Positions 1 through 10,326 of a DNA stretch of 64,000 bases are shown piece by piece; the first letter of the stretch is position 1; every line of letters starts with the position of its first letter. Position numbers and translations under genes: made by a program. Origin of the DNA: Karalla daura. Its lineage: Eukaryota > Chordata > Actinopteri > Chaetodontiformes > Leiognathidae. The stretch spans positions 992,001 through 1,056,000 of the forward strand of contig JANZKI010000033.1 of the NCBI GenBank assembly GCA_029224185.1, given 5' to 3'. The notes under the pieces were generated by a model that saw only the letters and a program-made list of their open reading frames with translations, did not search any database and was not told the origin of the DNA.

Positions 1-54
1 CAATACAGGCAATTTGCTGTATAGCAGGGGCCAACTGCCGAATCTTGCAGCAAA
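1..54 (+). repeat. Partial unit at the left edge (last 54 bp of a B half)
   Basis: The window opens inside a B half. The fragment carries the ccgaatcttg marker (L or R type), so the array continues leftwards beyond the window. Confidence 0.97.
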
Positions 55-311
55 AGCTTCTCAAATGCATTTTCTCAGTTTCGCGTTCGCAGTTCTACAA
101 AAAGGCTCAACTTGGCTGTCGGAACCCACATGACAGGCATTTTGCTGTGCAGTTGTGGCCAACATGATGCATGTGGTAGAAAGAGCTTCTGAAATGCATT
201 TTCCTACAGTTTCACGCTCGTAGTTCTGTGAAACGGCCGAAATCGGCGTAGTGAACACAATACAGGCAATTTGCTGTATAGCAGGGGCCAACTGCTGAAT
301 CTTGCAGCAAA

Positions 312-440
312 AGCTTCTCAAATGCATTTTCTCAGTTTCGCGTTCGCAGTTCTACAAAAAGGCTCAACTTGGCTGTCGGAACCCACATGACAGGCATTTT
401 GCTGTGCAGTTGTGGCCAACATGATGCATGTGGTAGAAAG
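312..440 (+). repeat. A half of the unit (129-bp ancestral subunit)
   Basis: The A half starts AGCTTCTCAAATGCATTTTC and aligns end to end with the B half at 441-568. The first 28 aligned bases differ at one position plus two small gaps. A second strongly conserved block is ACAGGCATTTTGCTG in A against ACAGGCAATTTGCTG in B, and GGCCAAC is shared further on. My hand alignment gives about 94 identities in 126 aligned columns. A lacks two bases after the first ATGCATTTTC and has two extra bases near 386-391 relative to B. The 256-bp form of the unit loses one A from the run at the end of this half. Confidence 0.88.
419..431. other. Short dyad ACATG-ATG-CATGT in the A half
   Basis: Arms of 5 bp flank a 3-base centre. 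The element contains one of the three ATGCAT motifs. In V-type units (atgacgcatg, for example 38068 and 42690) the centre changes from ATG to ACG, which removes ATGCAT but leaves both arms intact. Confidence 0.45.
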
Positions 441-465
441 AGCTTCTGAAATGCATTTTCCTACA

Positions 466-491
466 GTTTCACGCTCGTAGTTCTGTGAAAC
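466..491. other. Dyad GTTTCAC-N12-GTGAAAC in every B half
   Basis: Arms at 466-472 and 485-491 are perfect 7-bp inverted copies separated by 12 bases. The same dyad recurs in nearly every unit, including 256-bp units, although the spacer changes (gctcgtagttct or gcttgtagctct). It is broken in the units at 2881 and 7760, where CTGTGAAAC reads CTTTGAAAC. It could be a protein-binding site or a weak stem. No binding protein can be named from sequence alone. Confidence 0.6.
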
Positions 492-492
492 G

Positions 493-504
493 GCCGAAAT
501 CGGC
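493..504. other. Short dyad GCCGA-AA-TCGGC next to the B-half dyad
   Basis: Arms of 5 bp with a 2-base centre lie one base after the GTTTCAC/GTGAAAC dyad, so 466-504 is a compact dyad cluster. Position 501 is polymorphic (C or T). In units that read gaaattgg the second arm becomes TTGGC and the dyad is weakened. The element overlaps the CpG cluster of the unit. Confidence 0.5.
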
Positions 505-549
505 GTGGTGAACACAATACAGGCAATTTGCTGTATAGCAGGGGCCAAC

Positions 550-566
550 TGCTGAATCTTGCAGCA
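550..566. other. Short dyad TGCTG-N7-CAGCA at the end of the unit
   Basis: Arms at 550-554 and 562-566 are perfect 5-bp inverted copies with a 7-base centre, immediately before the HindIII motif of the next unit. L- and R-type units (tgccgaatc) lose one pair, and Q-type units (atctggcag) change only the centre. Confidence 0.4.
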
Positions 567-568
567 AA

Positions 569-3500
569 AGCTTCTCAAATGCATTTTCTCAGTTTCGCGT
601 TCGCAGTTCTACAAAAAGGCTCAACTTGGCTGTCGGAACCCACATGACAGGCATTTTGCTGTGCAGTTGTGGCCAACATGATGCATGTGGTAGAAAGAGC
701 TTCTGAAATGCATTTTCCTACAGTTTCACGCTCGTAGTTCTGTGAAACGGCCGAAATCGGCGTAGTGAAAAAAATACAGGCAATTTGCTGTATAGCAGGG
801 GCCAACTGCTGAATCTTGCAGCAAAAGCTTCTCAAATGCATTTTCTCAGTTTCGCGTTCGCAGTTCTACAAAAAGGCTCAACTTGGCTGTCGGAACCCAC
901 ATGACAGGCATTTTGCTGTGCAGTTGTGGCCAACATGATGCATGTGGTAGAAAGAGCTTCTGAAATGCATTTTCCTACAGTTTCACGCTCGTAGTTCTGT
1001 GAAACGGCCGAAATCGGCGTGGTGAACACAATACAGGCAATTTGCTGTATAGCAGGGGCCAACTGCTGAATCTTGCAGCAAAAGCTTCTCAAATGCATTT
1101 TCTCAGTTTCGCGTTCGCAGTTCTACAAAAAGGCTCAACTTGGCTGTCGGAACCCACATGAAAGGCATTTTGCTGTGCAGTTGTGGCCAACATGATGCAT
1201 GTGGTAGAAAGAGCTTCTGAAATGCATTTTCCTACAGTTTCACGCTCGTAGTTCTGTGAAACGGCCGAAATCGGCGTAGTGAACACAATACAGGCAATTT
1301 GCTGTATAGCAGGGGCCAACTGCTGAATCTTGCAGCAAAAGCTTCTCAAATGCATTTTCTCAGTTTCGCGTTCGCAGTTCTACAAAAAGGCTCAACTTGG
1401 CTGTCGGAACCCACATGACAGGCATTTTGCTGTGCAGTTGTGGCCAACATGATGCATGTGGTAGAAGAGCTTGTGAAATGCATTTTCCTACAGTTTCACG
1501 CTTGTAGCTCTGTGAAACGGCCGAAATCGGCGTGGTGAACACAATACAGGCAATTTGCTGTATAGCAGGGGCCAACTGCTGAATCTTGCAGCAAAAGCTT
1601 CTCAAATGCATTTTCTCAGTTTCGCGTTCGCAGTTCTACAAAAAGGCTCAACTTGGCTGTCGGAACCCACATGACAGGCATTTTGCTGTGCAGTTGTGGC
1701 CAACATGATGCATGTGGTAGAAAGAGCTTCTGAAATGCATTTTCCTACAGTTTCACGCTCGTAGTTCTGTGAAACGGCCGAAATCGGCTTGGTGAACACC
1801 ATACAGGCAATTTGCTGTATAGTAGGGGCCAACTGCTGAATCTTGCAGCAAAAGCTTCTCAAATGCATTTTCTCAGTTTCGCGTTCGCAGTTCTACAAAA
1901 AGGCTCAACTTGGCTGTCGGAACCCACATGACAGGCATTTTGCTGTGCAGTTGTGGCCAACATGATGCATGTGGTAGAAAGAGCTTCTGAAATGCATTTT
2001 CCTACAGTTTCACGCTTGTAGTTCTGTGAAACGGCCGAAATCGGCGTAGTGAAAAAAATACAGGCAATTTGCTGTATAGCAGGGGCCAACTGCTGAATCT
2101 TGCAGCAAAAGCTTCTCAAATGCATTTTCTCAGTTTCGCGTTCGCAGTTCTACAAAAAGGCTCAACTTGGCTGTCGGAACCCACATGACAGGCATTTTGC
2201 TGCGCAGTTGTGGCCAACATGATGCATGTGGTAGAAAGAGCTTGTGAAATGCATTTTCCTACAGTTTCACGCTTGTAGCTCTGTGAAACGGCCGAAATCG
2301 GCGTAGTGAACACAATACAGGCAATTTGCTGTATAGCAGGGGCCAACTGCTGAATCTTGCAGCAAAAGCTTCTCAAATGCATTTTCTCAGTTTCGCGTTC
2401 GCAGTTCTACAAAAAGGCTCAACTTGGCTGTCGGAACCCACATGACAGGCATTTTGCTGTGCAGTTGTGGCCAACATGATGCATGTGGTAGAAAGAGCTT
2501 CTGAAATGCATTTTCCTACAGTTTCACGCTCGTAGTTCTGTGAAACGGCCGAAATCGGCTTGGTGAACACCATACAGGCAATTTGCTGTATAGTAGGGGC
2601 CAACTGCTGAATCTTGCAGCAAAAGCTTCTCAAATGCATTTTCTCAGTTTCGCGTTCGCAGTTCTACAAAAAGGCTCAACTTGGCTGTCGGAACCCACAT
2701 GACAGGCATTTTGCTGTGCAGTTGTGGCCAACATGATGCATGTGGTAGAAAGAGCTTCTGAAATGCATTTTCCTACAGTTTCACGCTCGTAGTTCTGTGA
2801 AACGGCCGAAATCGGTGTGGTGAACACAATACAGGCAATTTGCTGTATAGCAGGGGCCAACTGCCGAATCTTGCAGCAAAAGCTTCTCAAATGCATTTTC
2901 TCAGTTTCGCGTTCGCAGTTCTACAAAAAGGCTCAACTTGGCTGTCGGAACCCACATGACAGGCATTTTGCTGTGCAGTTGTGGCCAACATGATGCATGT
3001 GGTAGAAGAGCTTGTGAAATGCATTTTCCTACAGTTTCACGCTTGTAGGTCTTTGAAACGGCCGAAATCGGCGTGGTGAACACAATACAGGCAATTTGCT
3101 GTATAGCAGGGGCCAACTGCTGAATCTTGCAGCAAAAGCTTCTCAAATGCATTTTCTCAGTTTCGCGTTCGCAGTTCTACAAAAAGGCTCAACTTGGCTG
3201 TCGGAACCCACATGACAGGCATTTTGCTGTGCAGTTGTGGCCAACATGATGCATGTGGTAGAAAGAGCTTCTGAAATGCATTTTCCTACAGTTTCACGCT
3301 CGTAGTTCTGTGAAACGGCCGAAATCGGCTTGGTGAACACCATACAGGCAATTTGCTGTATAGTAGGGGCCAACTGCTGAATCTTGCAGCAAAAGCTTCT
3401 CAAATGCATTTTCTCAGTTTCGCGTTCGCAGTTCTACAAAAAGGCTCAACTTGGCTGTCGGAACCCACATGAAAGGCATTTTGCTGTGCAGTTGTGGCCA

Positions 3501-5447
3501 ACATGATGCATGTGGTAGAAAGAGCTTCTGAAATGCATTTTCCTACAGTTTCACGCTCGTAGTTCTGTGAAACGGCCGAAATCGGCGTAGTGAACACAAT
3601 ACAGGCAATTTGCTGTATAGCAGGGGCCAACTGCTGAATCTTGCAGCAAAAGCTTCTCAAATGCATTTTCTCAGTTTCGCGTTCGCAGTTCTACAAAAAG
3701 GCTCAACTTGGCTGTCGGAACCCACATGACAGGCATTTTGCTGTGCAGTTGTGGCCAACATGATGCATGTGGTAGAAGAGCTTGTGAAATGCATTTTCCT
3801 ACAGTTTCACGCTTGTAGCTCTGTGAAACGGCCGAAATCGGCGTGGTGAACACAATACAGGCAATTTGCTGTATAGCAGGGGCCAACTGCTGAATCTTGC
3901 AGCAAAAGCTTCTCAAATGCATTTTCTCAGTTTCGCGTTCGCAGTTCTACAAAAAGGCTCAACTTGGCTGTCGGAACCCACATGACAGGCATTTTGCTGT
4001 GCAGTTGTGGCCAACATGATGCATGTGGTAGAAAGAGCTTCTGAAATGCATTTTCCTACAGTTTCACGCTCGTAGTTCTGTGAAACGGCCGAAATCGGCT
4101 TGGTGAACACCATACAGGCAATTTGCTGTATAGTAGGGGCCAACTGCTGAATCTTGCAGCAAAAGCTTCTCAAATGCATTTTCTCAGTTTCGCGTTCGCA
4201 GTTCTACAAAAAGGCTCAACTTGGCTGTCGGAACCCACATGACAGGCATTTTGCTGTGCAGTTGTGGCCAACATGATGCATGTGGTAGAAAGAGCTTCTG
4301 AAATGCATTTTCCTAAAGTTTCACGCTCGTAGTTCTGTGAAACGGCCGAAATCGGCGTGGTGAACACAATACAGGCAATTTGCTGTATAGCAGGGGCCAA
4401 CTGCCGAATCTTGCAGCAAAAGCTTCTCAAATGCATTTTCTCAGTTTCGCGTTCGCAGTTCTACAAAAAGGCTCAACTTGGCTGTCGGAACCCACATGAC
4501 AGGCATTTTGCTGTGCAGTTGTGGCCAACATGATGCATGTGGTAGAAAGAGCTTCTGAAATGCATTTTCCTACAGTTTCACGCTCGTAGTTCTGTGAAAC
4601 GGCCGAAATCGGCGTAGTGAACACAATACAGGCAATTTGCTGTATAGCAGGGGCCAACTGCTGAATCTGGCAGCAAAAGCTTCTCAAATGCATTTTCTCA
4701 GTTTCGCGTTCGCAGTTCTACAAAAAGGCTCAACTTGGCTGTCGGAACCCACATGACAGGCATTTTGCTGTGCAGTTGTGGCCAACATGATGCATGTGGT
4801 AGAAGAGCTTGTGAAATGCATTTTCCTACAGTTTCACGCTTGTAGCTCTGTGAAACGGCCGAAATCGGCGTGGTGAACACAATACAGGCAATTTGCTGTA
4901 TAGCAGGGGCCAACTGCTGAATCTTGCAGCAAAAGCTTCTCAAATGCATTTTCTCAGTTTCGCGTTCGCAGTTCTACAAAAAGGCTCAACTTGGCTGTCG
5001 GAACCCACATGACAGGCATTTTGCTGTGCAGTTGTGGCCAACATGATGCATGTGGTAGAAAGAGCTTCTTAAATGCATTTTCCTACAGTTTCACGCTCGT
5101 AGTTCTGTGAAACGGCCGAAATCGGCGTAGTGAACACAATACAGGCAATTTGCTGTATAGCAGGGGCCAACTGCTGAATCTGGCAGCAAAAGCTTCTCAA
5201 ATGCATTTTCTCAGTTTCGCGTTCGCAGTTCTACAAAAAGGCTCAACTTGGCTGTCGGAACCCACATGACAGGCATTTTGCTGTGCAGTTGTGGCCAACA
5301 TGATGCATGTGGTAGAAAGAGCTTCTGAAATGCATTTTCCTACAGTTTCACGCTCGTAGTTCTGTGAAACGGCCGAAATCGGCGTGGTGAACACAATACA
5401 GGCAATTTGCTGTATAGCAGGGGCCAACTGCCGAATCTTGCAGCAAA
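569..5447 (+). repeat. 19-unit HOR, copy 1 (4879 bp)
   Basis: The unit order is F A K S T FY C T R S T K S T L Q S Qx R. Fifteen units are 257 bp and four are 256 bp (1340, 2881, 3651, 4678), giving exactly 4879 bp. Qx is the unit at 4934, which carries cttctta at 5070. T units recur at 1596, 2367, 3137 and 3907, about every three units, so an older trimer rhythm is nested inside. The C unit at 2110 has the same flanking variants as S units (gcttgtg, gtagctc) but is 257 bp long. The next 4879 bp repeat this order unit by unit. Confidence 0.93.
1340..1595 (+). repeat. 256-bp unit variant (first of 36)
   Basis: One A is lost at the A/B junction, so gtagaaagagctt becomes gtagaagagctt. All 36 also read gcttgtagctctg or a close derivative (the unit at 13924 and its partner at 17006 read gtagttctg), so they descend from one haplotype. 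Starts: 1340, 2881, 3651, 4678, 6219, 7760, 8530, 9557, 11098, 13924, 15465, 17006, 18547, 20345, 23171, 25226, 25996, 28308, 32162, 34474, 34730, 37042, 37298, 39353, 39609, 41664, 41920, 46545, 46801, 47057, 48855, 49111, 53993, 54249, 60416 and 61957. Units before 20 kb, and the one at 25996, read gcttgtg. The others read gcttctg. Confidence 0.93.
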
Positions 5448-8400
5448 AGCTTCTCAAATGCATTTTCTCAGTTTCGCGTTCGCAGTTCTACAAAAAGGCT
5501 CAACTTGGCTGTCGGAACCCACATGACAGGCATTTTGCTGTGCAGTTGTGGCCAACATGATGCATGTGGTAGAAAGAGCTTCTGAAATGCATTTTCCTAC
5601 AGTTTCACGCTCGTAGTTCTGTGAAACGGCCGAAATCGGCGTAGTGAAAAAAATACAGGCAATTTGCTGTATAGCAGGGGCCAACTGCTGAATCTTGCAG
5701 CAAAAGCTTCTCAAATGCATTTTCTCAGTTTCGCGTTCGCAGTTCTACAAAAAGGCTCAACTTGGCTGTCGGAACCCACATGACAGGCATTTTGCTGTGC
5801 AGTTGTGGCCAACATGATGCATGTGGTAGAAAGAGCTTCTGAAATGCATTTTCCTACAGTTTCACGCTCGTAGTTCTGTGAAACGGCCGAAATCGGCGTG
5901 GTGAACACAATACAGGCAATTTGCTGTATAGCAGGGGCCAACTGCTGAATCTTGCAGCAAAAGCTTCTCAAATGCATTTTCTCAGTTTCGCGTTCGCAGT
6001 TCTACAAAAAGGCTCAACTTGGCTGTCGGAACCCACATGAAAGGCATTTTGCTGTGCAGTTGTGGCCAACATGATGCATGTGGTAGAAAGAGCTTCTGAA
6101 ATGCATTTTCCTACAGTTTCACGCTCGTAGTTCTGTGAAACGGCCGAAATCGGCGTAGTGAACACAATACAGGCAATTTGCTGTATAGCAGGGGCCAACT
6201 GCTGAATCTTGCAGCAAAAGCTTCTCAAATGCATTTTCTCAGTTTCGCGTTCGCAGTTCTACAAAAAGGCTCAACTTGGCTGTCGGAACCCACATGACAG
6301 GCATTTTGCTGTGCAGTTGTGGCCAACATGATGCATGTGGTAGAAGAGCTTGTGAAATGCATTTTCCTACAGTTTCACGCTTGTAGCTCTGTGAAACGGC
6401 CGAAATCGGCGTGGTGAACACAATACAGGCAATTTGCTGTATAGCAGGGGCCAACTGCTGAATCTTGCAGCAAAAGCTTCTCAAATGCATTTTCTCAGTT
6501 TCGCGTTCGCAGTTCTACAAAAAGGCTCAACTTGGCTGTCGGAACCCACATGACAGGCATTTTGCTGTGCAGTTGTGGCCAACATGATGCATGTGGTAGA
6601 AAGAGCTTCTGAAATGCATTTTCCTACAGTTTCACGCTCGTAGTTCTGTGAAACGGCCGAAATCGGCTTGGTGAACACCATACAGGCAATTTGCTGTATA
6701 GTAGGGGCCAACTGCTGAATCTTGCAGCAAAAGCTTCTCAAATGCATTTTCTCAGTTTCGCGTTCGCAGTTCTACAAAAAGGCTCAACTTGGCTGTCGGA
6801 ACCCACATGACAGGCATTTTGCTGTGCAGTTGTGGCCAACATGATGCATGTGGTAGAAAGAGCTTCTGAAATGCATTTTCCTACAGTTTCACGCTTGTAG
6901 TTCTGTGAAACGGCCGAAATCGGCGTAGTGAAAAAAATACAGGCAATTTGCTGTATAGCAGGGGCCAACTGCTGAATCTTGCAGCAAAAGCTTCTCAAAT
7001 GCATTTTCTCAGTTTCGCGTTCGCAGTTCTACAAAAAGGCTCAACTTGGCTGTCGGAACCCACATGACAGGCATTTTGCTGCGCAGTTGTGGCCAACATG
7101 ATGCATGTGGTAGAAAGAGCTTGTGAAATGCATTTTCCTACAGTTTCACGCTTGTAGCTCTGTGAAACGGCCGAAATCGGCGTAGTGAACACAATACAGG
7201 CAATTTGCTGTATAGCAGGGGCCAACTGCTGAATCTTGCAGCAAAAGCTTCTCAAATGCATTTTCTCAGTTTCGCGTTCGCAGTTCTACAAAAAGGCTCA
7301 ACTTGGCTGTCGGAACCCACATGACAGGCATTTTGCTGTGCAGTTGTGGCCAACATGATGCATGTGGTAGAAAGAGCTTCTGAAATGCATTTTCCTACAG
7401 TTTCACGCTCGTAGTTCTGTGAAACGGCCGAAATCGGCTTGGTGAACACCATACAGGCAATTTGCTGTATAGTAGGGGCCAACTGCTGAATCTTGCAGCA
7501 AAAGCTTCTCAAATGCATTTTCTCAGTTTCGCGTTCGCAGTTCTACAAAAAGGCTCAACTTGGCTGTCGGAACCCACATGACAGGCATTTTGCTGTGCAG
7601 TTGTGGCCAACATGATGCATGTGGTAGAAAGAGCTTCTGAAATGCATTTTCCTACAGTTTCACGCTCGTAGTTCTGTGAAACGGCCGAAATCGGTGTGGT
7701 GAACACAATACAGGCAATTTGCTGTATAGCAGGGGCCAACTGCCGAATCTTGCAGCAAAAGCTTCTCAAATGCATTTTCTCAGTTTCGCGTTCGCAGTTC
7801 TACAAAAAGGCTCAACTTGGCTGTCGGAACCCACATGACAGGCATTTTGCTGTGCAGTTGTGGCCAACATGATGCATGTGGTAGAAGAGCTTGTGAAATG
7901 CATTTTCCTACAGTTTCACGCTTGTAGCTCTTTGAAACGGCCGAAATCGGCGTGGTGAACACAATACAGGCAATTTGCTGTATAGCAGGGGCCAACTGCT
8001 GAATCTTGCAGCAAAAGCTTCTCAAATGCATTTTCTCAGTTTCGCGTTCGCAGTTCTACAAAAAGGCTCAACTTGGCTGTCGGAACCCACATGACAGGCA
8101 TTTTGCTGTGCAGTTGTGGCCAACATGATGCATGTGGTAGAAAGAGCTTCTGAAATGCATTTTCCTACAGTTTCACGCTCGTAGTTCTGTGAAACGGCCG
8201 AAATCGGCTTGGTGAACACCATACAGGCAATTTGCTGTATAGTAGGGGCCAACTGCTGAATCTTGCAGCAAAAGCTTCTCAAATGCATTTTCTCAGTTTC
8301 GCGTTCGCAGTTCTACAAAAAGGCTCAACTTGGCTGTCGGAACCCACATGAAAGGCATTTTGCTGTGCAGTTGTGGCCAACATGATGCATGTGGTAGAAA

Positions 8401-10326
8401 GAGCTTCTGAAATGCATTTTCCTACAGTTTCACGCTCGTAGTTCTGTGAAACGGCCGAAATCGGCGTAGTGAACACAATACAGGCAATTTGCTGTATAGC
8501 AGGGGCCAACTGCTGAATCTTGCAGCAAAAGCTTCTCAAATGCATTTTCTCAGTTTCGCGTTCGCAGTTCTACAAAAAGGCTCAACTTGGCTGTCGGAAC
8601 CCACATGACAGGCATTTTGCTGTGCAGTTGTGGCCAACATGATGCATGTGGTAGAAGAGCTTGTGAAATGCATTTTCCTACAGTTTCACGCTTGTAGCTC
8701 TGTGAAACGGCCGAAATCGGCGTGGTGAACACAATACAGGCAATTTGCTGTATAGCAGGGGCCAACTGCTGAATCTTGCAGCAAAAGCTTCTCAAATGCA
8801 TTTTCTCAGTTTCGCGTTCGCAGTTCTACAAAAAGGCTCAACTTGGCTGTCGGAACCCACATGACAGGCATTTTGCTGTGCAGTTGTGGCCAACATGATG
8901 CATGTGGTAGAAAGAGCTTCTGAAATGCATTTTCCTACAGTTTCACGCTCGTAGTTCTGTGAAACGGCCGAAATCGGCTTGGTGAACACCATACAGGCAA
9001 TTTGCTGTATAGTAGGGGCCAACTGCTGAATCTTGCAGCAAAAGCTTCTCAAATGCATTTTCTCAGTTTCGCGTTCGCAGTTCTACAAAAAGGCTCAACT
9101 TGGCTGTCGGAACCCACATGACAGGCATTTTGCTGTGCAGTTGTGGCCAACATGATGCATGTGGTAGAAAGAGCTTCTGAAATGCATTTTCCTAAAGTTT
9201 CACGCTCGTAGTTCTGTGAAACGGCCGAAATCGGCGTGGTGAACACAATACAGGCAATTTGCTGTATAGCAGGGGCCAACTGCCGAATCTTGCAGCAAAA
9301 GCTTCTCAAATGCATTTTCTCAGTTTCGCGTTCGCAGTTCTACAAAAAGGCTCAACTTGGCTGTCGGAACCCACATGACAGGCATTTTGCTGTGCAGTTG
9401 TGGCCAACATGATGCATGTGGTAGAAAGAGCTTCTGAAATGCATTTTCCTACAGTTTCACGCTCGTAGTTCTGTGAAACGGCCGAAATCGGCGTAGTGAA
9501 CACAATACAGGCAATTTGCTGTATAGCAGGGGCCAACTGCTGAATCTGGCAGCAAAAGCTTCTCAAATGCATTTTCTCAGTTTCGCGTTCGCAGTTCTAC
9601 AAAAAGGCTCAACTTGGCTGTCGGAACCCACATGACAGGCATTTTGCTGTGCAGTTGTGGCCAACATGATGCATGTGGTAGAAGAGCTTGTGAAATGCAT
9701 TTTCCTACAGTTTCACGCTTGTAGCTCTGTGAAACGGCCGAAATCGGCGTGGTGAACACAATACAGGCAATTTGCTGTATAGCAGGGGCCAACTGCTGAA
9801 TCTTGCAGCAAAAGCTTCTCAAATGCATTTTCTCAGTTTCGCGTTCGCAGTTCTACAAAAAGGCTCAACTTGGCTGTCGGAACCCACATGACAGGCATTT
9901 TGCTGTGCAGTTGTGGCCAACATGATGCATGTGGTAGAAAGAGCTTCTTAAATGCATTTTCCTACAGTTTCACGCTCGTAGTTCTGTGAAACGGCCGAAA
10001 TCGGCGTAGTGAACACAATACAGGCAATTTGCTGTATAGCAGGGGCCAACTGCTGAATCTGGCAGCAAAAGCTTCTCAAATGCATTTTCTCAGTTTCGCG
10101 TTCGCAGTTCTACAAAAAGGCTCAACTTGGCTGTCGGAACCCACATGACAGGCATTTTGCTGTGCAGTTGTGGCCAACATGATGCATGTGGTAGAAAGAG
10201 CTTCTGAAATGCATTTTCCTACAGTTTCACGCTCGTAGTTCTGTGAAACGGCCGAAATTGGCGTGGTGAACACAATACAGGCAATTTGCTGTATAGCAGG
10301 GGCCAACTGCCGAATCTTGCAGCAAA
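5448..10326 (+). repeat. 19-unit HOR, copy 2 (4879 bp)
   Basis: This copy repeats the unit order of copy 1 with every 256-bp unit in the same place (6219, 7760, 8530, 9557). Differences I can see between the copies are few: 3049 G against 7928 C in the unit that reads gtaggtcttt or gtagctcttt, and aatcgg at ~5379 against aattgg at 10258. The cttctta change at 5070 is repeated at 9949, exactly 4879 bp on. The copies therefore appear more than 99.9% identical and the duplication is recent. Confidence 0.93.

Larger units (their letters stand above)
55..568 (+). repeat. Two plain (A-type) units before the first HOR copy
   Basis: These two units resemble the units at 4934 and 5191 that end the first 19-unit HOR copy, but differ at diagnostic sites. 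They lack the cttctta change and the atctggcag and ccgaatc markers. The duplication boundary therefore lies close to 569, although the second unit could belong to a slightly diverged earlier copy. Confidence 0.8.
312..568 (+). repeat. Reference satellite unit (257 bp)
   Basis: This unit is used as the coordinate reference for the array. It begins at the AGCTTCT within the HindIII site at 311-316 and contains three ATGCAT (NsiI) motifs: one near the start of each half and one inside ACATGATGCATGT. It also holds one CGGCCG (EagI) motif at 491-496 and about ten CpG dinucleotides. A HindIII digest of the array should collapse to a band of about 257 bp. Polymorphic positions seen across the array include 340 (G/A), 405 (T/C), 425 (T/C), 476 (C/T), 501 (C/T) and 553 (T/C), nearly all at CpG. 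No unit in the window shows an indel other than the one-base loss that makes the 256-bp form. Confidence 0.97.
441..568 (+). repeat. B half of the unit (128-bp ancestral subunit)
   Basis: The B half starts AGCTTCTGAAATGCATTTTC and is the homologue of the A half. It has GAGCTT rather than AAGCTT at its start, so HindIII cuts once per dimer and not once per half. B is richer in CpG in its middle (CGGCCGAAATCGGCG, 491-505). It carries the dyad GTTTCAC-N12-GTGAAAC at 466-491, which has no counterpart in A. The two halves therefore diverged before the dimer was amplified, and homogenisation now acts on the 257-bp dimer, not on the 128-bp subunit. Confidence 0.88.

Noticed and set aside
61..327. 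Antisense 88-codon open frame repeated in almost every unit, with 83- and 98-codon variants, as a multigene family
   Set aside because: Consecutive frames are out of phase because 257 is not divisible by 3, and neighbouring frames overlap by 10 bases. The 98-codon forms depend on a TTG start. No ribosome-binding or promoter context is visible. Stop mutations are freely copied. The frame exists because one sequence is repeated.
350..362. CAAAA motif (ctacaaaaagg) as evidence for a plant satellite
   Set aside because: The motif is short and common by chance. It is known from plant satellites but is not specific enough to assign the organism.
480..497. CENP-B box in the B half (TTCTGTGAAACGGCC resembles the box around GAAACGG)
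   Set aside because: The essential core TTCG-N4-A-N2-CGGG is not met: TTCG reads TTCT, CGG lies one base too near, and the last G is C. It is a partial resemblance only.
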